DNA of 64,000 bases from Stomatobaculum sp. F0698 (GTDB taxonomy: Bacteria; Bacillota; Clostridia; Lachnospirales; Lachnospiraceae): NCBI RefSeq assembly GCF_030644385.1, contig NZ_CP130060.1, positions 620,001 to 684,000 of the forward strand, written 5' to 3'. Below the pieces are notes generated by a model. That model saw only the letters and a program-made list of their open reading frames with translations. It was not told the origin of the DNA and ran no database searches. How positions within the stretch are numbered: the first letter of the stretch is position 1; every line of letters begins with the position of its first letter. Position numbers and translations under genes: made by a program. Positions 25,984-34,471 of this stretch are shown here, piece after piece.

Positions 25984-26502
25984 GTGAAACGAAAACTGAT
26001 TCTGTTAGTTGTTACGATTGTTTTTCTTGTAGGGTTTGGTGCCATTTTACATTCACCGCTTTCTATGATTGATGCAGTCACAGGAGTAACACCGAAGTCA
26101 AAAAAGGCGGCTCAAGCCTCCGCACAGTTGGAAGGCTCTTATGTTCTCGGCATTAATATGGTGTCAGATGGTCTCGACAACGAGAATACCCGGAATAAAT
26201 TAAAAGAATTGGCACTGGACGATTCGGAAACAAATGAAACAGATCTCATGAAAACGGACATTAGTTTTCGGTTATATGTATCTGAGACGGATTATCCGCT
26301 TGTCAGTTATGCTAAGAAACTCTGTGACAGGTTGAAACAGGCCGGTTTCTCCGTAGATCTGAAAGAGTACAGTAACACAATGATGCTATCAAGAGTGGTA
26401 AGTGGAAAGTATGATGTATTCCTGGCATCGGATGATTTTATTGACGTTACAACGCTAACACAGATGGACTATATGATCATGGACAGCGAAGAAATGAGGT
26501 GA
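25984..26502 (+). CDS. Membrane-anchored fragment-like protein with half an SBP_bac_5-type lobe
   Basis: A 172-residue protein from GTG 25984 (GAGGTGG upstream). Residues 4-22 form a hydrophobic anchor. The rest, especially ISFRLYVSETDYPLV, AKKLCDRLKQAGFSVDL and VVSGKYDVFLASD, resembles one lobe of family 5 (peptide/nickel-type) solute-binding proteins, but at well under half their size. No lipobox and no permease genes are nearby. Position between cadA and a cytochrome b-like gene suggests a role with the fumarate-reductase module. Function unknown. Confidence 0.55.
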   Translation: MKRKLILLVVTIVFLVGFGAILHSPLSMIDAVTGVTPKSKKAAQASAQLEGSYVLGINMVSDGLDNENTRNKLKELALDDSETNETDLMKTDISFRLYVSETDYPLVSYAKKLCDRLKQAGFSVDLKEYSNTMMLSRVVSGKYDVFLASDDFIDVTTLTQMDYMIMDSEEMR

Positions 26503-26512
26503 GCGGGAATTT

Positions 26513-27052
26513 ATGAGAAAATGGAATACGATTTTGTCTGTTTTAATGCTTCTCATTTTTATGATTCATGGAATCATGGGCAGCTTTATGCTGAACGGAG
26601 TTGGAAGTAGTGCAGGGAAAATTCTTGCATGGATTGGTGTTGGTATTCTTGTTGTGCATACGGTGATGGGTACCGTCCTGACAGTTCAGAGTTTACGGGC
26701 AGCGAAACAATCCGGAAAAATGTATCTGAAACAGAACGCCATATTCTGGGCGAGACGAGCCAGTGGGATGGCAATACTGATCCTGCTGTTCTTCCATATT
26801 GGCTTGTTTGGAAAGGTGCAGAATGGGACATATATTTTGTTCCCTTTTACAACGGTAAAGATGGTAACTCAGCTTTTGTTCGTGGCGGCAATCTTTATTC
26901 ATGTTTTTATCAATATCCGCCCATTGCTCGTATCGCTGGGAATCATCAGTTATAAAGAACGAAGGGGTGATATTTATTTGATTCTTTCGGTACTCCTTCT
27001 GTTTATAGCGGGCTCAGTTATTTTCTATTATATTGGGTGGCAATATCTATGA
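26513..27052 (+). CDS. Cytochrome b-like membrane subunit of fumarate reductase
   Basis: 179 residues, five predicted membrane helices. Histidines sit within helices at MIHGIMG (about 20), VVHTVMG (about 48), FFHIGLF (about 101) and FIHVFIN (about 129), suitable as axial ligands of two b hemes. No family signature was recognised with certainty, but the overlap of its stop with the flavoprotein start (ATGA at 27049) and the iron-sulfur gene that follows make it the likely membrane anchor and quinone site. Confidence 0.68.
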   Translation: MRKWNTILSVLMLLIFMIHGIMGSFMLNGVGSSAGKILAWIGVGILVVHTVMGTVLTVQSLRAAKQSGKMYLKQNAIFWARRASGMAILILLFFHIGLFGKVQNGTYILFPFTTVKMVTQLLFVAAIFIHVFINIRPLLVSLGIISYKERRGDIYLILSVLLLFIAGSVIFYYIGWQYL

Positions 27053-28593
27053 GTAAGACAATTATTATTATAGGTGCTGGACTGGCAGGACTTTCAGCGG
27101 CTTTGCAGGCAGCGGAAAATGGATGCAATGTAAAACTGGTTTCCTCCTTTCCATCAGAGCGGGCGCAGTCTGTTATGGCGGAGGGCGGTATCAACGCAGC
27201 TTTGAATACAAAAGATGAAAACGACAGTCCCGAAGAACATTTCACAGATACAATCAAGGCGGCTTGCGGTCTGGCAGACCCAAATGCAGTTTGGGGAATG
27301 ACACAGGCAGCACCGGAGCTGGTGCACTGGCTGTTAAAACTTGGAGTTCAATTTAACATGAGCGGCTATGATGATGTGGATCTGCGGAATTTTGGCGGGC
27401 AGAAAAAGAAAAGGACTGCTTTTGCGCAGAGCGATACCGGGAAGCAGATTATGACAGCTATGATAGACGCTGTTCGCAGGAAAGAAGCATCTGGTATGGT
27501 AGAACGGTTCAGCCATCATTCTTTCCTAACACTTCGTCTGTGTGACAATATTTGTTGTGGCTGCGTAATCAGGGATGAATACAGTCAGGAGACTGTGGAA
27601 TTACCGGGGGATGCGGTTATTGTTGCCACCGGTGGTATGCACGGATTGTTTGGAAATACAACGGGTTCGCTGAGCAATACAGGAGAAGTCACCGCAGAAT
27701 TGTTCCGGCTTGGTGTTTCTCTGGCAAATGGCGAGATGATCCAGTATCATCCGACAACTGTGAAATGTGGTGGAAAACGCATGCTCATCAGCGAGGCGGC
27801 CAGAGGGGAAGGTGGCAGGTTGTTTGCCATGAAAGATGGAAAACAATGGTATTTCATGGAGGAAAAATACCCGGAGCTTGGAAATCTGATGCCACGAGAT
27901 ATTACCGCCAGAGAGATATGGAAGGTCAGCCATGAATCAGAGGTATTTCTTGACATGACGGAAATATCGGACGAGATTATTTCAAATAAGCTATCTGGCC
28001 TGGCAGACGATTGTATGACCTATCTGCATAAAGATATACGAAAGGAACCGGTGTCTGTTTTACCGGGAATTCACTATTTTATGGGAGGCATTCTGGTGGA
28101 TGAGCAGCACAGAACGCCGATTCAGAATCTTTACGCTGCCGGAGAATGCTGTGCCCAATATCATGGTGCCAACCGTCTTGGCGGAAATTCTCTGTTAGGA
28201 GCGTTATACGGAGGACGTGTTGCGGCAAAATCAGCATGCGAACAGGCAGATGTAGTAGATCTATCTTGTGCGACACAGATAGATTTTCCACCAGCGTCTC
28301 AAATTTCAGAAATAAAGCAATTAAACAAAGTGATGCAGGAGACTATGGGCGTTGTCAGAAATGAGAATACGTTGTTAAATGGGATTCAAACGGTACAAGC
28401 GCTGACAGGAAATCTTCCATTGCTTGGCGTGGCAGTTCTAAAGAGTGCTCTTGCAAGAAAAGAAAGCCGTGGTGCACACTGGCGGGAGGATTATCCTAAG
28501 AGCAATGACGATGATTACCTTAAAACAACGGTAGCCAGATTTGATGGAAAGCAGATACAGATTTCCTTTGTACCTGTTCCAGAAAGGCGGTGA
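27049..28593 (+). CDS. frdA: Fumarate reductase/succinate dehydrogenase flavoprotein subunit
   Basis: About 514 residues from ATG 27049, which overlaps the upstream stop. FAD-binding GAGLAGLSAAL lies at residues 8-18, then AEGGINAAL; the substrate region has YHPTTVK and the catalytic-type RGEGGRLF; near the C-terminus are GIHYFMGG, AAGECC and GANRLGGNSLLGAL, all landmarks of the FrdA/SdhA family. The protein is shorter than E. coli FrdA (about 600) at the C-terminus. In an anaerobe with a metal exporter it would most likely reduce fumarate to succinate using quinol. Confidence 0.88.
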   Translation: MSKTIIIIGAGLAGLSAALQAAENGCNVKLVSSFPSERAQSVMAEGGINAALNTKDENDSPEEHFTDTIKAACGLADPNAVWGMTQAAPELVHWLLKLGVQFNMSGYDDVDLRNFGGQKKKRTAFAQSDTGKQIMTAMIDAVRRKEASGMVERFSHHSFLTLRLCDNICCGCVIRDEYSQETVELPGDAVIVATGGMHGLFGNTTGSLSNTGEVTAELFRLGVSLANGEMIQYHPTTVKCGGKRMLISEAARGEGGRLFAMKDGKQWYFMEEKYPELGNLMPRDITAREIWKVSHESEVFLDMTEISDEIISNKLSGLADDCMTYLHKDIRKEPVSVLPGIHYFMGGILVDEQHRTPIQNLYAAGECCAQYHGANRLGGNSLLGALYGGRVAAKSACEQADVVDLSCATQIDFPPASQISEIKQLNKVMQETMGVVRNENTLLNGIQTVQALTGNLPLLGVAVLKSALARKESRGAHWREDYPKSNDDDYLKTTVARFDGKQIQISFVPVPERR

Positions 28594-29300
28594 TTCACTT
28601 GGTATATAAAATAAGAATCAGGCGGCAGGAGAGTCAGAAATCAGACAGTTATTGGCAGGAATTTGAGGTTGACGGAAGCAAAAACAGCTCTGTTGCCAAT
28701 GTTCTAAAGGAATTGAACAGTAGAACCCCTTTGAAAGATAATTCAGGGAATATAGTTACTCCCATCAGCTGGGAATGTAGCTGTATGGTGCGAAAATGTG
28801 GGGCTTGCGCCATGCTGATTAACGAACGTCCGAGGCTGGCATGCTCTACATTTCTACATACGTTAAAAGGTTCTACAATTACCTTGGAACCTTTAAGCAA
28901 ATTTCCGCTTGTAAGAGATTTGATCGTTGACCGGTCAAATCTGTTTGAAAATTTGAAAAAACTGAACCTTTGGCTTGAAAGTGAAGCTTATATGAGTTCG
29001 TGGACACATGAACCGAGATACCAGTCGGCACGCTGTCTGATGTGTGGCTGCTGCCTTGAAGTGTGTCCTAACTTCTCTGCAAATGGGACTTTCGCAGGCG
29101 CTGTTGCTGCAGTCAACGCATTTCGGATTCTGAATGAAGAACAGGAAAGCACTCATTTGAATGAGATTTCTGCTGAATATAAGAAGAAATATTTTGAGGG
29201 ATGCGGGAAGTCGTTATCTTGTCATGATATTTGTCCGATTGGTCTGCCTGTGGAAGAACTGCTTGTAAGGTCGAATGCAGCGGCTGCTTGGGGCAAATAA
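28590..29300 (+). CDS. frdB: Fumarate reductase/succinate dehydrogenase iron-sulfur subunit
   Basis: 236 residues from GTG 28590, overlapping the flavoprotein stop; a TTG at 28599 with AAAGGCGG eight bases upstream is a good alternative start. The plant-type [2Fe-2S] motif CSCMVRKCGAC...C is near residues 64-89, the CLMCGCCLEVCP cluster motif near 150, and CHDICPIGLP near 212, the full set expected for 2Fe-2S, 4Fe-4S and 3Fe-4S centres. It would pass electrons between the cytochrome b subunit and FAD. Confidence 0.9.
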   Translation: MIHLVYKIRIRRQESQKSDSYWQEFEVDGSKNSSVANVLKELNSRTPLKDNSGNIVTPISWECSCMVRKCGACAMLINERPRLACSTFLHTLKGSTITLEPLSKFPLVRDLIVDRSNLFENLKKLNLWLESEAYMSSWTHEPRYQSARCLMCGCCLEVCPNFSANGTFAGAVAAVNAFRILNEEQESTHLNEISAEYKKKYFEGCGKSLSCHDICPIGLPVEELLVRSNAAAAWGK

Positions 29301-29334
29301 AATGGATGATAAAAGCTATAATGAATGTATGAAG

Positions 29335-29380
29335 GGGCTGTTGCACAAGGATAAAAGCCAGTGCAACAGCCCTTTTTCTT
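29335..29380 (+). terminator. Strong hairpin at the IS1182 end, likely frd operon terminator
   Basis: Arms GGGCTGTTGCAC (29335-29346) and GTGCAACAGCCC (29361-29372) form a perfect 12-base stem followed by TTTTTCTT, 34 bases after the frdB stop. Confidence 0.8.
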
Positions 29381-29510
29381 GCACTCTCGGCGCAAAGACG
29401 TAGAAAACCAGCGTCAAACGAGCAAAATGTTGAAAACTCAGGTAGCAGAAGCAGACCCTTCCGACTTTTTGGTGTCATTGGAAGAGTCTGTTTTTTCGAT
29501 TTTCAGAAAA

Positions 29511-29945
29511 TCAAAATTTCAAGTAGGCCTTTGGCTGGAGGAGATGCTGTTTCTGTAAACCTCTGTTGTACTTGGAAATGAAATGAGCAATGTTCTGAGA
29601 AAGCCCCAGAAAGAGTAGCTCTGCCAGAACTTTAATGTTTCCACCAGTCAGGAAGCGTTTGAAGCTGCGGTTGTGCTTGAGCTGTCCGAAAGTTCCTTCC
29701 GCCTGAATGGAACGGTTGCAACGAAGCAGCTTTCCCTCTTCGGTGGTAATATTCTGGTAAGACTGTTGACGCATCTTCTGAAATTCCCAGCAGACGTAGA
29801 TCTCTTTTCTCCTGTTCTCATCTTTTGTCTTGCAGCAGACAGAACGATAAGGACAGTCCGAGCAGTCTTCACAGCGGGAAACAGAGACTTCTCGCACTGT
29901 CCCATCTTTGGCATACTCTGCATCGCAGCACAAGGACTTTGATAC
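29511..29945 (-). pseudogene. IS1182-family transposase, C-terminal fragment
   Basis: Minus-strand coding with CEDCSDCPYRSVCC (the zinc-like cysteine cluster of this family), EGTFGQLKHNRSFKRFLTGG and a LGLSQNIAHF tail. The N-terminal catalytic part is absent because the frame runs into IS3-family sequence at 29946. Confidence 0.85.
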
Positions 29946-30387
29946 TGTAGTGGTACAGTGAATTTGTAACACCTCTGCCTGATAGATTATAATGTCAGCA
30001 GAGAAGAAAAGCGCATGACTCGAATATCAGACGAAAAGTTGTTCGTGCGCACATTCAGGATGGGCGCACGATTGCCAGCCTTGTGGCTGAGTACGGCATA
30101 TCCGGAGCCACTGTTTCCAACCGGGTACGCTCGTATCGCGAAGAATGCCAGAACAATGATGAGGAGAAGTCTCAGTTGGAGATGATGGAAGAACGTCGTC
30201 GTCTCCGGCGTGAAAAAGCCGAATTGGAAAAGGAGAACAGCTTTTTAAAAAAAGCAGCGGCATTCTTCGCGAAGGAAATCGATTAGTGACATATCGTTTT
30301 CTTGAATAACGGATATCTGACTCCGTTTGAAAAGAGATCGGAGTGTAGCATTAAGAAGTGGTGTTACAAAAAGGGTTGACCACTACA
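29946..30387 (+). mobile_element. IS3-family element, right copy, internally deleted to 442 bp
   Basis: Starts TGTAGTGGTACAG (29946) and ends TTGACCACTACA (30387). It keeps most of orfA and the last codons of orfB (AACGGATATCTGACTCCG) with the middle deleted. It is inverted relative to the left copy at 21395, so the two outer ends are the same IS end. The flanking triplets (TAC left, CGG right) do not match. Confidence 0.85.
30015..30286 (+). pseudogene. IS3-family OrfA, frameshifted
   Basis: ATG 30015 begins MTRISDE, but compared with the left copy eight bases (ACCAGACG, between two GACGAAA repeats) are missing, so the frame changes. The proper frame resumes as AEYGISGATVSNRVRSYREE and continues to a leucine-rich coiled coil (EKENSFLKKAAAFFAKEID). 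Remnant only. Confidence 0.8.
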
Positions 30388-31048
30388 CGGCGTGGGCATG
30401 CTGTCCAATGTCATAGAGAGCCTGAATCGCATCACTTATGAGTGCATTCAGATCTTAAAGCCGCTGACTCTGGTGGACGGCCTCAGTTTTCAGCGCTATC
30501 GCGCCGAATATACGGAACTCTACCTGGATCAGATTCGCAATGCCTCGTATCTTGCAATTACCAAGATGGAACAGGCATCCGCGGAAGAAGTGCGGCATTT
30601 AATCGGCGAATTGCGGAAGATTAATCCGAGTGCCGAGATATGTCCGACGCATTATAAGGACGCGGAAGAAGCGTGGTGGGAGAAACTTTTGACCGGCGCG
30701 GCCGATGTAAGCGAGCCGAAATCGGAGACCGGGAGCTCGACGCCGCAAGCGGAAACGCAATTACCGGATACGTTTTCGATGGAGAAAGCCTATGTAGACA
30801 CCCCGGAACCGTTTCTACTGTTTCTGGAAGCGCTGATACGCGGGCACTACGGAAATATCATTCGTGCCAAAGGGTTGATTCCGGCCGGGGCTTGTACGCT
30901 TCGCTTTGACGTGGCGGACGGACGCTACAGCGTGCGTCTCGAAGATACCGAGTCCGCGGAAGAGACAGATCAAAATGCTGTCGCGGTCTTCATAGGGCAT
31001 GGAATGACGAAGCAGGCGATACGCCGTGTGATACATCAAAAAACATAG
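30388..31048 (+). pseudogene. CobW-family GTPase, copy 2, 5'-truncated
   Basis: Lacks the first 93 or so codons of the copy at 16899, including Walker A, the CxCC metal motif and Walker B; the sequence starts at the codons for GVGMLSNVIESLN. It cannot bind nucleotide. An ATG at 30392 would allow a 218-residue product, but no ribosome site is evident. Confidence 0.93.
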
Positions 31049-31218
31049 CGCAGCGCGGAAAGATACGCTTCACCGCCGCAGCAAATCAGAGCTAAGAGAC
31101 TTTCCGATCTACACGTTCGCAGGGTGGCGAGAGGTAGGGGAGGGTCTCTTTTTTATGTTATAATTTAAGAAGAATGTGACGAAAGGAAGGATGATGCACA
31201 GACTGCGGGGATGACTGA

Positions 31219-32556
31219 ATGTCAAAAGATGAATATTTGATCACAGATGCGCCGCTCAAGGCGCTGACAGTTTTTGCGATGCCGCTGATTCTCGGCAGCT
31301 TCTTTCAGCAGGTCTATAACATGGCCGATTCCATTATAGTCGGTCAATTTGTGGGATCGTCTGCCCTCGCTGCGGTCGGTGCCTGTGCGGCGCTCACGAA
31401 TGTCTTCATCTGTGTGGCCCTCGGCGCAGGTGTCGGTGCCGGCGTGCTGGTGAGTCGCTATTTCGGGGCCAAAGAATACGACAAGATGAAGACCATCGTG
31501 TCGACTTCGCTTATCAGTTTTTTGCTGCTCAGCATATGCCTCGGCATCATCGGCTTTTGCTTTTCGCGGCGGATGCTGCGCGTCTTACAGACGCCGGATG
31601 ACATCCTGGACACGGCGGTGTTGTATCTTCGTGTCTATTTTGTCGGTTTTCCGTTTTTGTTCATGTACAATATTCTCTCGAGCATGTTCACGTCCATAGG
31701 CGAATCCAAGATTCCGCTGGGACTTTTGATTTTTTCCTCGGCTTTCAATATAGGGTTGGATTACCGGATGGTGGCGGGACTGGGACTCGGCGTGTTCGGC
31801 GCAGCGCTTGCGACATTGATTGCACAGGGCATTTCCGCAGTGTTATCGCTCCTTCTTTTTTTGAGCCGGATGAAGCGATATCAGGGAAGTTTTCGTCGCT
31901 TTGACAGGCAGGAATTACAGTCCATGCTGCGGATTGCGGTCCCGTCTGTACTCCAGCAGTCCACCGTCTCCGTCGGGATGATGATTGTTCAGGCGGTTGT
32001 GAATCCCTTCGGAACCCAGGCACTCGCAGGGTATGCGGCTACCATGCGGGTCGAGAATGTCTTTTCGCTGATTTTTGTTTCCATCGGCAATGCGGTTTCT
32101 CCCTTTGTCTCCCAGAACCTCGGTGCCAAGAAGACGGAGCGGATTCGGAAAGGGTATCGTGCCGCACTGCTGTTGGATGCATGTTTTGCTTTACTTGCGT
32201 TTCTGATCATTGAAAGCTTGCATACACGCATTTCCGCGCTGTTTCTCGGAAAGGACGGAACGGAATTCGCGTATCGGGTGTCCGGAGAATACATGAAATG
32301 GCTCGGCTATTTCTTCCTCTTCATGGGAATTAAAATGGCGACGGACGGCGTGCTTCGCGGACTCGGCAAGATGTGTCCGTTCCTCATCGCGAATCTCGTG
32401 AATCTCGCGATTCGCCTCGCGGTTGCGCTGCTCTTTGCGCCGCGCTATGGCATCGCTTTTGTCTGGCTCGCGGTTCCGGCCGGCTGGTTTGCGAACTTTT
32501 TGATCTCTTATATTGCGCTCAGGAAGGCGTGGCCCGAAAGGAAAGTGCAGGCCTAA
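31219..32556 (+). CDS. MATE-family multidrug/sodium antiporter, copy 2
   Basis: 445 residues, nearly the same as the copy at 18009. The two differ at scattered positions, for example LLFLSRMKR here against LIFLKRMKR, LFLGKDGTEFAY against LFLGRDGTELAY, and KMCPFLIANLVN against KMLLFLLANMVN. All membrane segments are intact. Both copies could be active; divergence in one terminal helix could change substrate preference (inference). Confidence 0.9.
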   Translation: MSKDEYLITDAPLKALTVFAMPLILGSFFQQVYNMADSIIVGQFVGSSALAAVGACAALTNVFICVALGAGVGAGVLVSRYFGAKEYDKMKTIVSTSLISFLLLSICLGIIGFCFSRRMLRVLQTPDDILDTAVLYLRVYFVGFPFLFMYNILSSMFTSIGESKIPLGLLIFSSAFNIGLDYRMVAGLGLGVFGAALATLIAQGISAVLSLLLFLSRMKRYQGSFRRFDRQELQSMLRIAVPSVLQQSTVSVGMMIVQAVVNPFGTQALAGYAATMRVENVFSLIFVSIGNAVSPFVSQNLGAKKTERIRKGYRAALLLDACFALLAFLIIESLHTRISALFLGKDGTEFAYRVSGEYMKWLGYFFLFMGIKMATDGVLRGLGKMCPFLIANLVNLAIRLAVALLFAPRYGIAFVWLAVPAGWFANFLISYIALRKAWPERKVQA

Positions 32557-32586
32557 GCACCCGGAAAAGGGATTACGTTGCATTCG

Positions 32587-32623
32587 AGACAGCCTCTTAC
32601 GAAGGTGAGAGGCTGTCTTTTTG
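32587..32623 (+). terminator. Terminator after MATE copy 2
   Basis: AGACAGCCTC...GAGGCTGTCT with TTTTT; the pairing is one base better than in copy 1. Confidence 0.85.
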
Positions 32624-32819
32624 ATGCGGCAACAATTATCTATGCGCACTGATTTTCCGGTGGAAAGATGCAACGCAATGCGATAAACTCTTATTAGCGT
32701 TACTTAACTCGCTGCTCAAACGTTGCAAAGGACAAGCCTTGAAATTACGGTTTGATTTTTCCGCCGGAAAACAGTGCAGTGTCGTTAGCGGCAAATGTTC
32801 TTATGAAGGGAGTGATACG

Positions 32820-33662
32820 ATGCAAGATTTAAAAGAGATATATGAACGGCTCGGAAAGCTATACGAAACCGAGCGGGAAGAAATGCCGGTTTTGGATGAG
32901 TTTATCCTTGAGTACCGCTGGTTCATGTGCGCAGATACGAGAGGCCGGGTCTCGCAGTGCTTACGTGTGGGTAAGGAGAAGAGCCCGGAGGCGTATCAGG
33001 CAGTATTGTCAAAAGAGCTCGGAAAGCCGGTTAATCAGGTGATTGAGAACCTTTTTGCGGCGGATGATGAGACGCTTCGAGAGCCGCTTGTCGCACTGTT
33101 GAATTTGATGAGTAAGCCCTTCAACACCGCAGAGCGTCTCTTAGAGCAGGGAATTGTGCGTGAGCCGGGATTGCAGTTTCCCTATGATGTTTCAGGCAAG
33201 AAAGTCGGTATTATAGGCTATGGACTTTACAATCAGTTTTTCCTCGGAAAATGCAAGGAGTTTCATGCCTTTGATTTGCGACCGGAGAAAGGACTTTTGA
33301 ATTACCGCATCGGGAGAGAGGGCATGAAAATCTATCCGGAGGGGATTCACTGGCATCTCGGGAAGAGCGCAATCGACTATGCGGAGGTGCTAAAGACTCT
33401 GGACATGGTTATTATGACAGGATGCACGATCGTCAATGACAGTTACCGGGATATCCTGGCCTGCTGTGAGAAGGCAGAGATTCGCGGCATTTACGGTCCG
33501 AGCAATGAGCTCTGCCCCGCATATCTCTTTGATCTCGGCTACAATTATATTTTCAGTGCCTCGGTGCGCGATAAAGAGAGCTATTTGCAGGCACAGCTTG
33601 CGCCGCTCCCCGTGGGCGAAGATTTAAAATTCATGGATTTATATATTCTGCGCCGGAAATAA
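32820..33662 (+). CDS. DUF364-like Rossmann-fold protein, copy 2
   Basis: 280 residues, same architecture as the copy at 19610: VGIIGYGLYN, FDLRPEKG, VIMTGCTIVND, GIYGPSNELCP. Differences cluster at residues about 73-83 and near LFDLGYNYIF against LFNRGYNFIF. The start ATG has AGGGAG upstream. It may take part in metal handling with CobW, but this is speculative. Confidence 0.65.
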   Translation: MQDLKEIYERLGKLYETEREEMPVLDEFILEYRWFMCADTRGRVSQCLRVGKEKSPEAYQAVLSKELGKPVNQVIENLFAADDETLREPLVALLNLMSKPFNTAERLLEQGIVREPGLQFPYDVSGKKVGIIGYGLYNQFFLGKCKEFHAFDLRPEKGLLNYRIGREGMKIYPEGIHWHLGKSAIDYAEVLKTLDMVIMTGCTIVNDSYRDILACCEKAEIRGIYGPSNELCPAYLFDLGYNYIFSASVRDKESYLQAQLAPLPVGEDLKFMDLYILRRK

Positions 33663-33677
33663 TCCGGGGGGTAGCAG

Positions 33678-33708
33678 GGCAGCCCGATAAAGGGCTGCCT
33701 TTTGTTTT
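33678..33708 (+). terminator. Terminator after DUF364-like gene, copy 2
   Basis: GGCAGCCC (33678-33685) pairs with GGGCTGCC (33692-33699), loop GATAAA, then TTTTGTTTTT. Confidence 0.85.
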
Positions 33709-33843
33709 TCGGATTGCAGCAGGTATACAAGTATCTCTTGCTTTCTGACTTGACGGAAGCCGGTACGGGAACTAAGGTAAATTGAAAGAAATATGTTGCA
33801 GTGCGCTTTTTCTGCAGTGCGTTGTTGATGTAAGTACGGAAGG

Positions 33844-34299
33844 ATGAACATGAAACAATATGAGGCAGAGCAATCCTCTGAGATACTGGAAAAACTGATA
33901 CAGCTGTCCGCGCAGTGGGCGGCGGAACAGAACTGTTACGGCTATTATCCGAATACGGAAGCGGACATCGAGGGGAAGCGGATTTTCCTCGCGGAGGATG
34001 AAGACGGAATTGAAGCGTACCTGCTCGGCAAGATTGAGCCTGCGAAGAACATGAAATCTATCATGCCGGAGGGAACCCTGTACTTTGAAGTTGAGGAGTT
34101 GTATGTTGTTCCGGAAAAGCGCTCGCAGGGAATCGGCGAAGCGCTGTTTCGCTTTGCGGAAGAAACAATCAAAAAGGACGTGCAATTTATCGTGCTCAGT
34201 ACTGCGAGTAAGAACAGCAAGGCGATTTTACATTTTTACTTGGATGAACTGGGGATGCAGTTCTGGAGCGCGCGGTTATTTAAGAAGATAGGAGAATAG
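33844..34299 (+). CDS. GNAT-family acetyltransferase, copy 2 (intact)
   Basis: 151 residues with the GNAT pattern: substrate-side strand GTLYFEVEELYVVPEKR, acetyl-CoA pyrophosphate loop RSQGIGEALF, then FIVLSTASKNSKAILHFYLDELGMQFW. The substrate is unknown. GAAGG lies directly before the ATG; a second ATG two codons later is equally possible. It keeps the reading frame that copy 1 has lost, so it is likely the only functional one. Confidence 0.85.
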   Translation: MNMKQYEAEQSSEILEKLIQLSAQWAAEQNCYGYYPNTEADIEGKRIFLAEDEDGIEAYLLGKIEPAKNMKSIMPEGTLYFEVEELYVVPEKRSQGIGEALFRFAEETIKKDVQFIVLSTASKNSKAILHFYLDELGMQFWSARLFKKIGE

Positions 34300-34471
34300 A
34301 GCCGGTCTTTTTTAACAGATTATATTTGAATATGGTCCCGTACTTGATCTTGAGATTTGAATGAATCAGGTCCATAATTTAACCTGTAAAGTGATCAGAT
34401 AGTCACATAGAAATTTGGCTGTTGACACAATAGGAAAATAATGAACCAGTGATTCATACCGGGGGTAAAAC

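Larger units (their letters stand above)
29334..29945 (-). mobile_element. IS1182-family remnant, 3' end only
   Basis: The left border is the inverted end GGGGCTGTTGCAC at 29334. The 5' part of the element is missing, cut off by the IS3 element that begins at 29946. Confidence 0.7.
30388..34304 (+). repeat. Large direct repeat, copy 2
   Basis: Begins exactly at the outer end of the IS3 element, inside cobW, and corresponds to 17180-21180. It contains truncated cobW, intact MATE, intact DUF364-like and intact GNAT genes. Confidence 0.95.

Noticed and set aside
30392..31048. Truncated CobW as a functional short protein
   Set aside because: All nucleotide- and metal-binding motifs are missing and no ribosome site precedes the ATG.
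34300..34471. Promoter for the helicase gene (TTGACA near 34423)
   Set aside because: No -10 box at 16-18 bases; cannot be supported.
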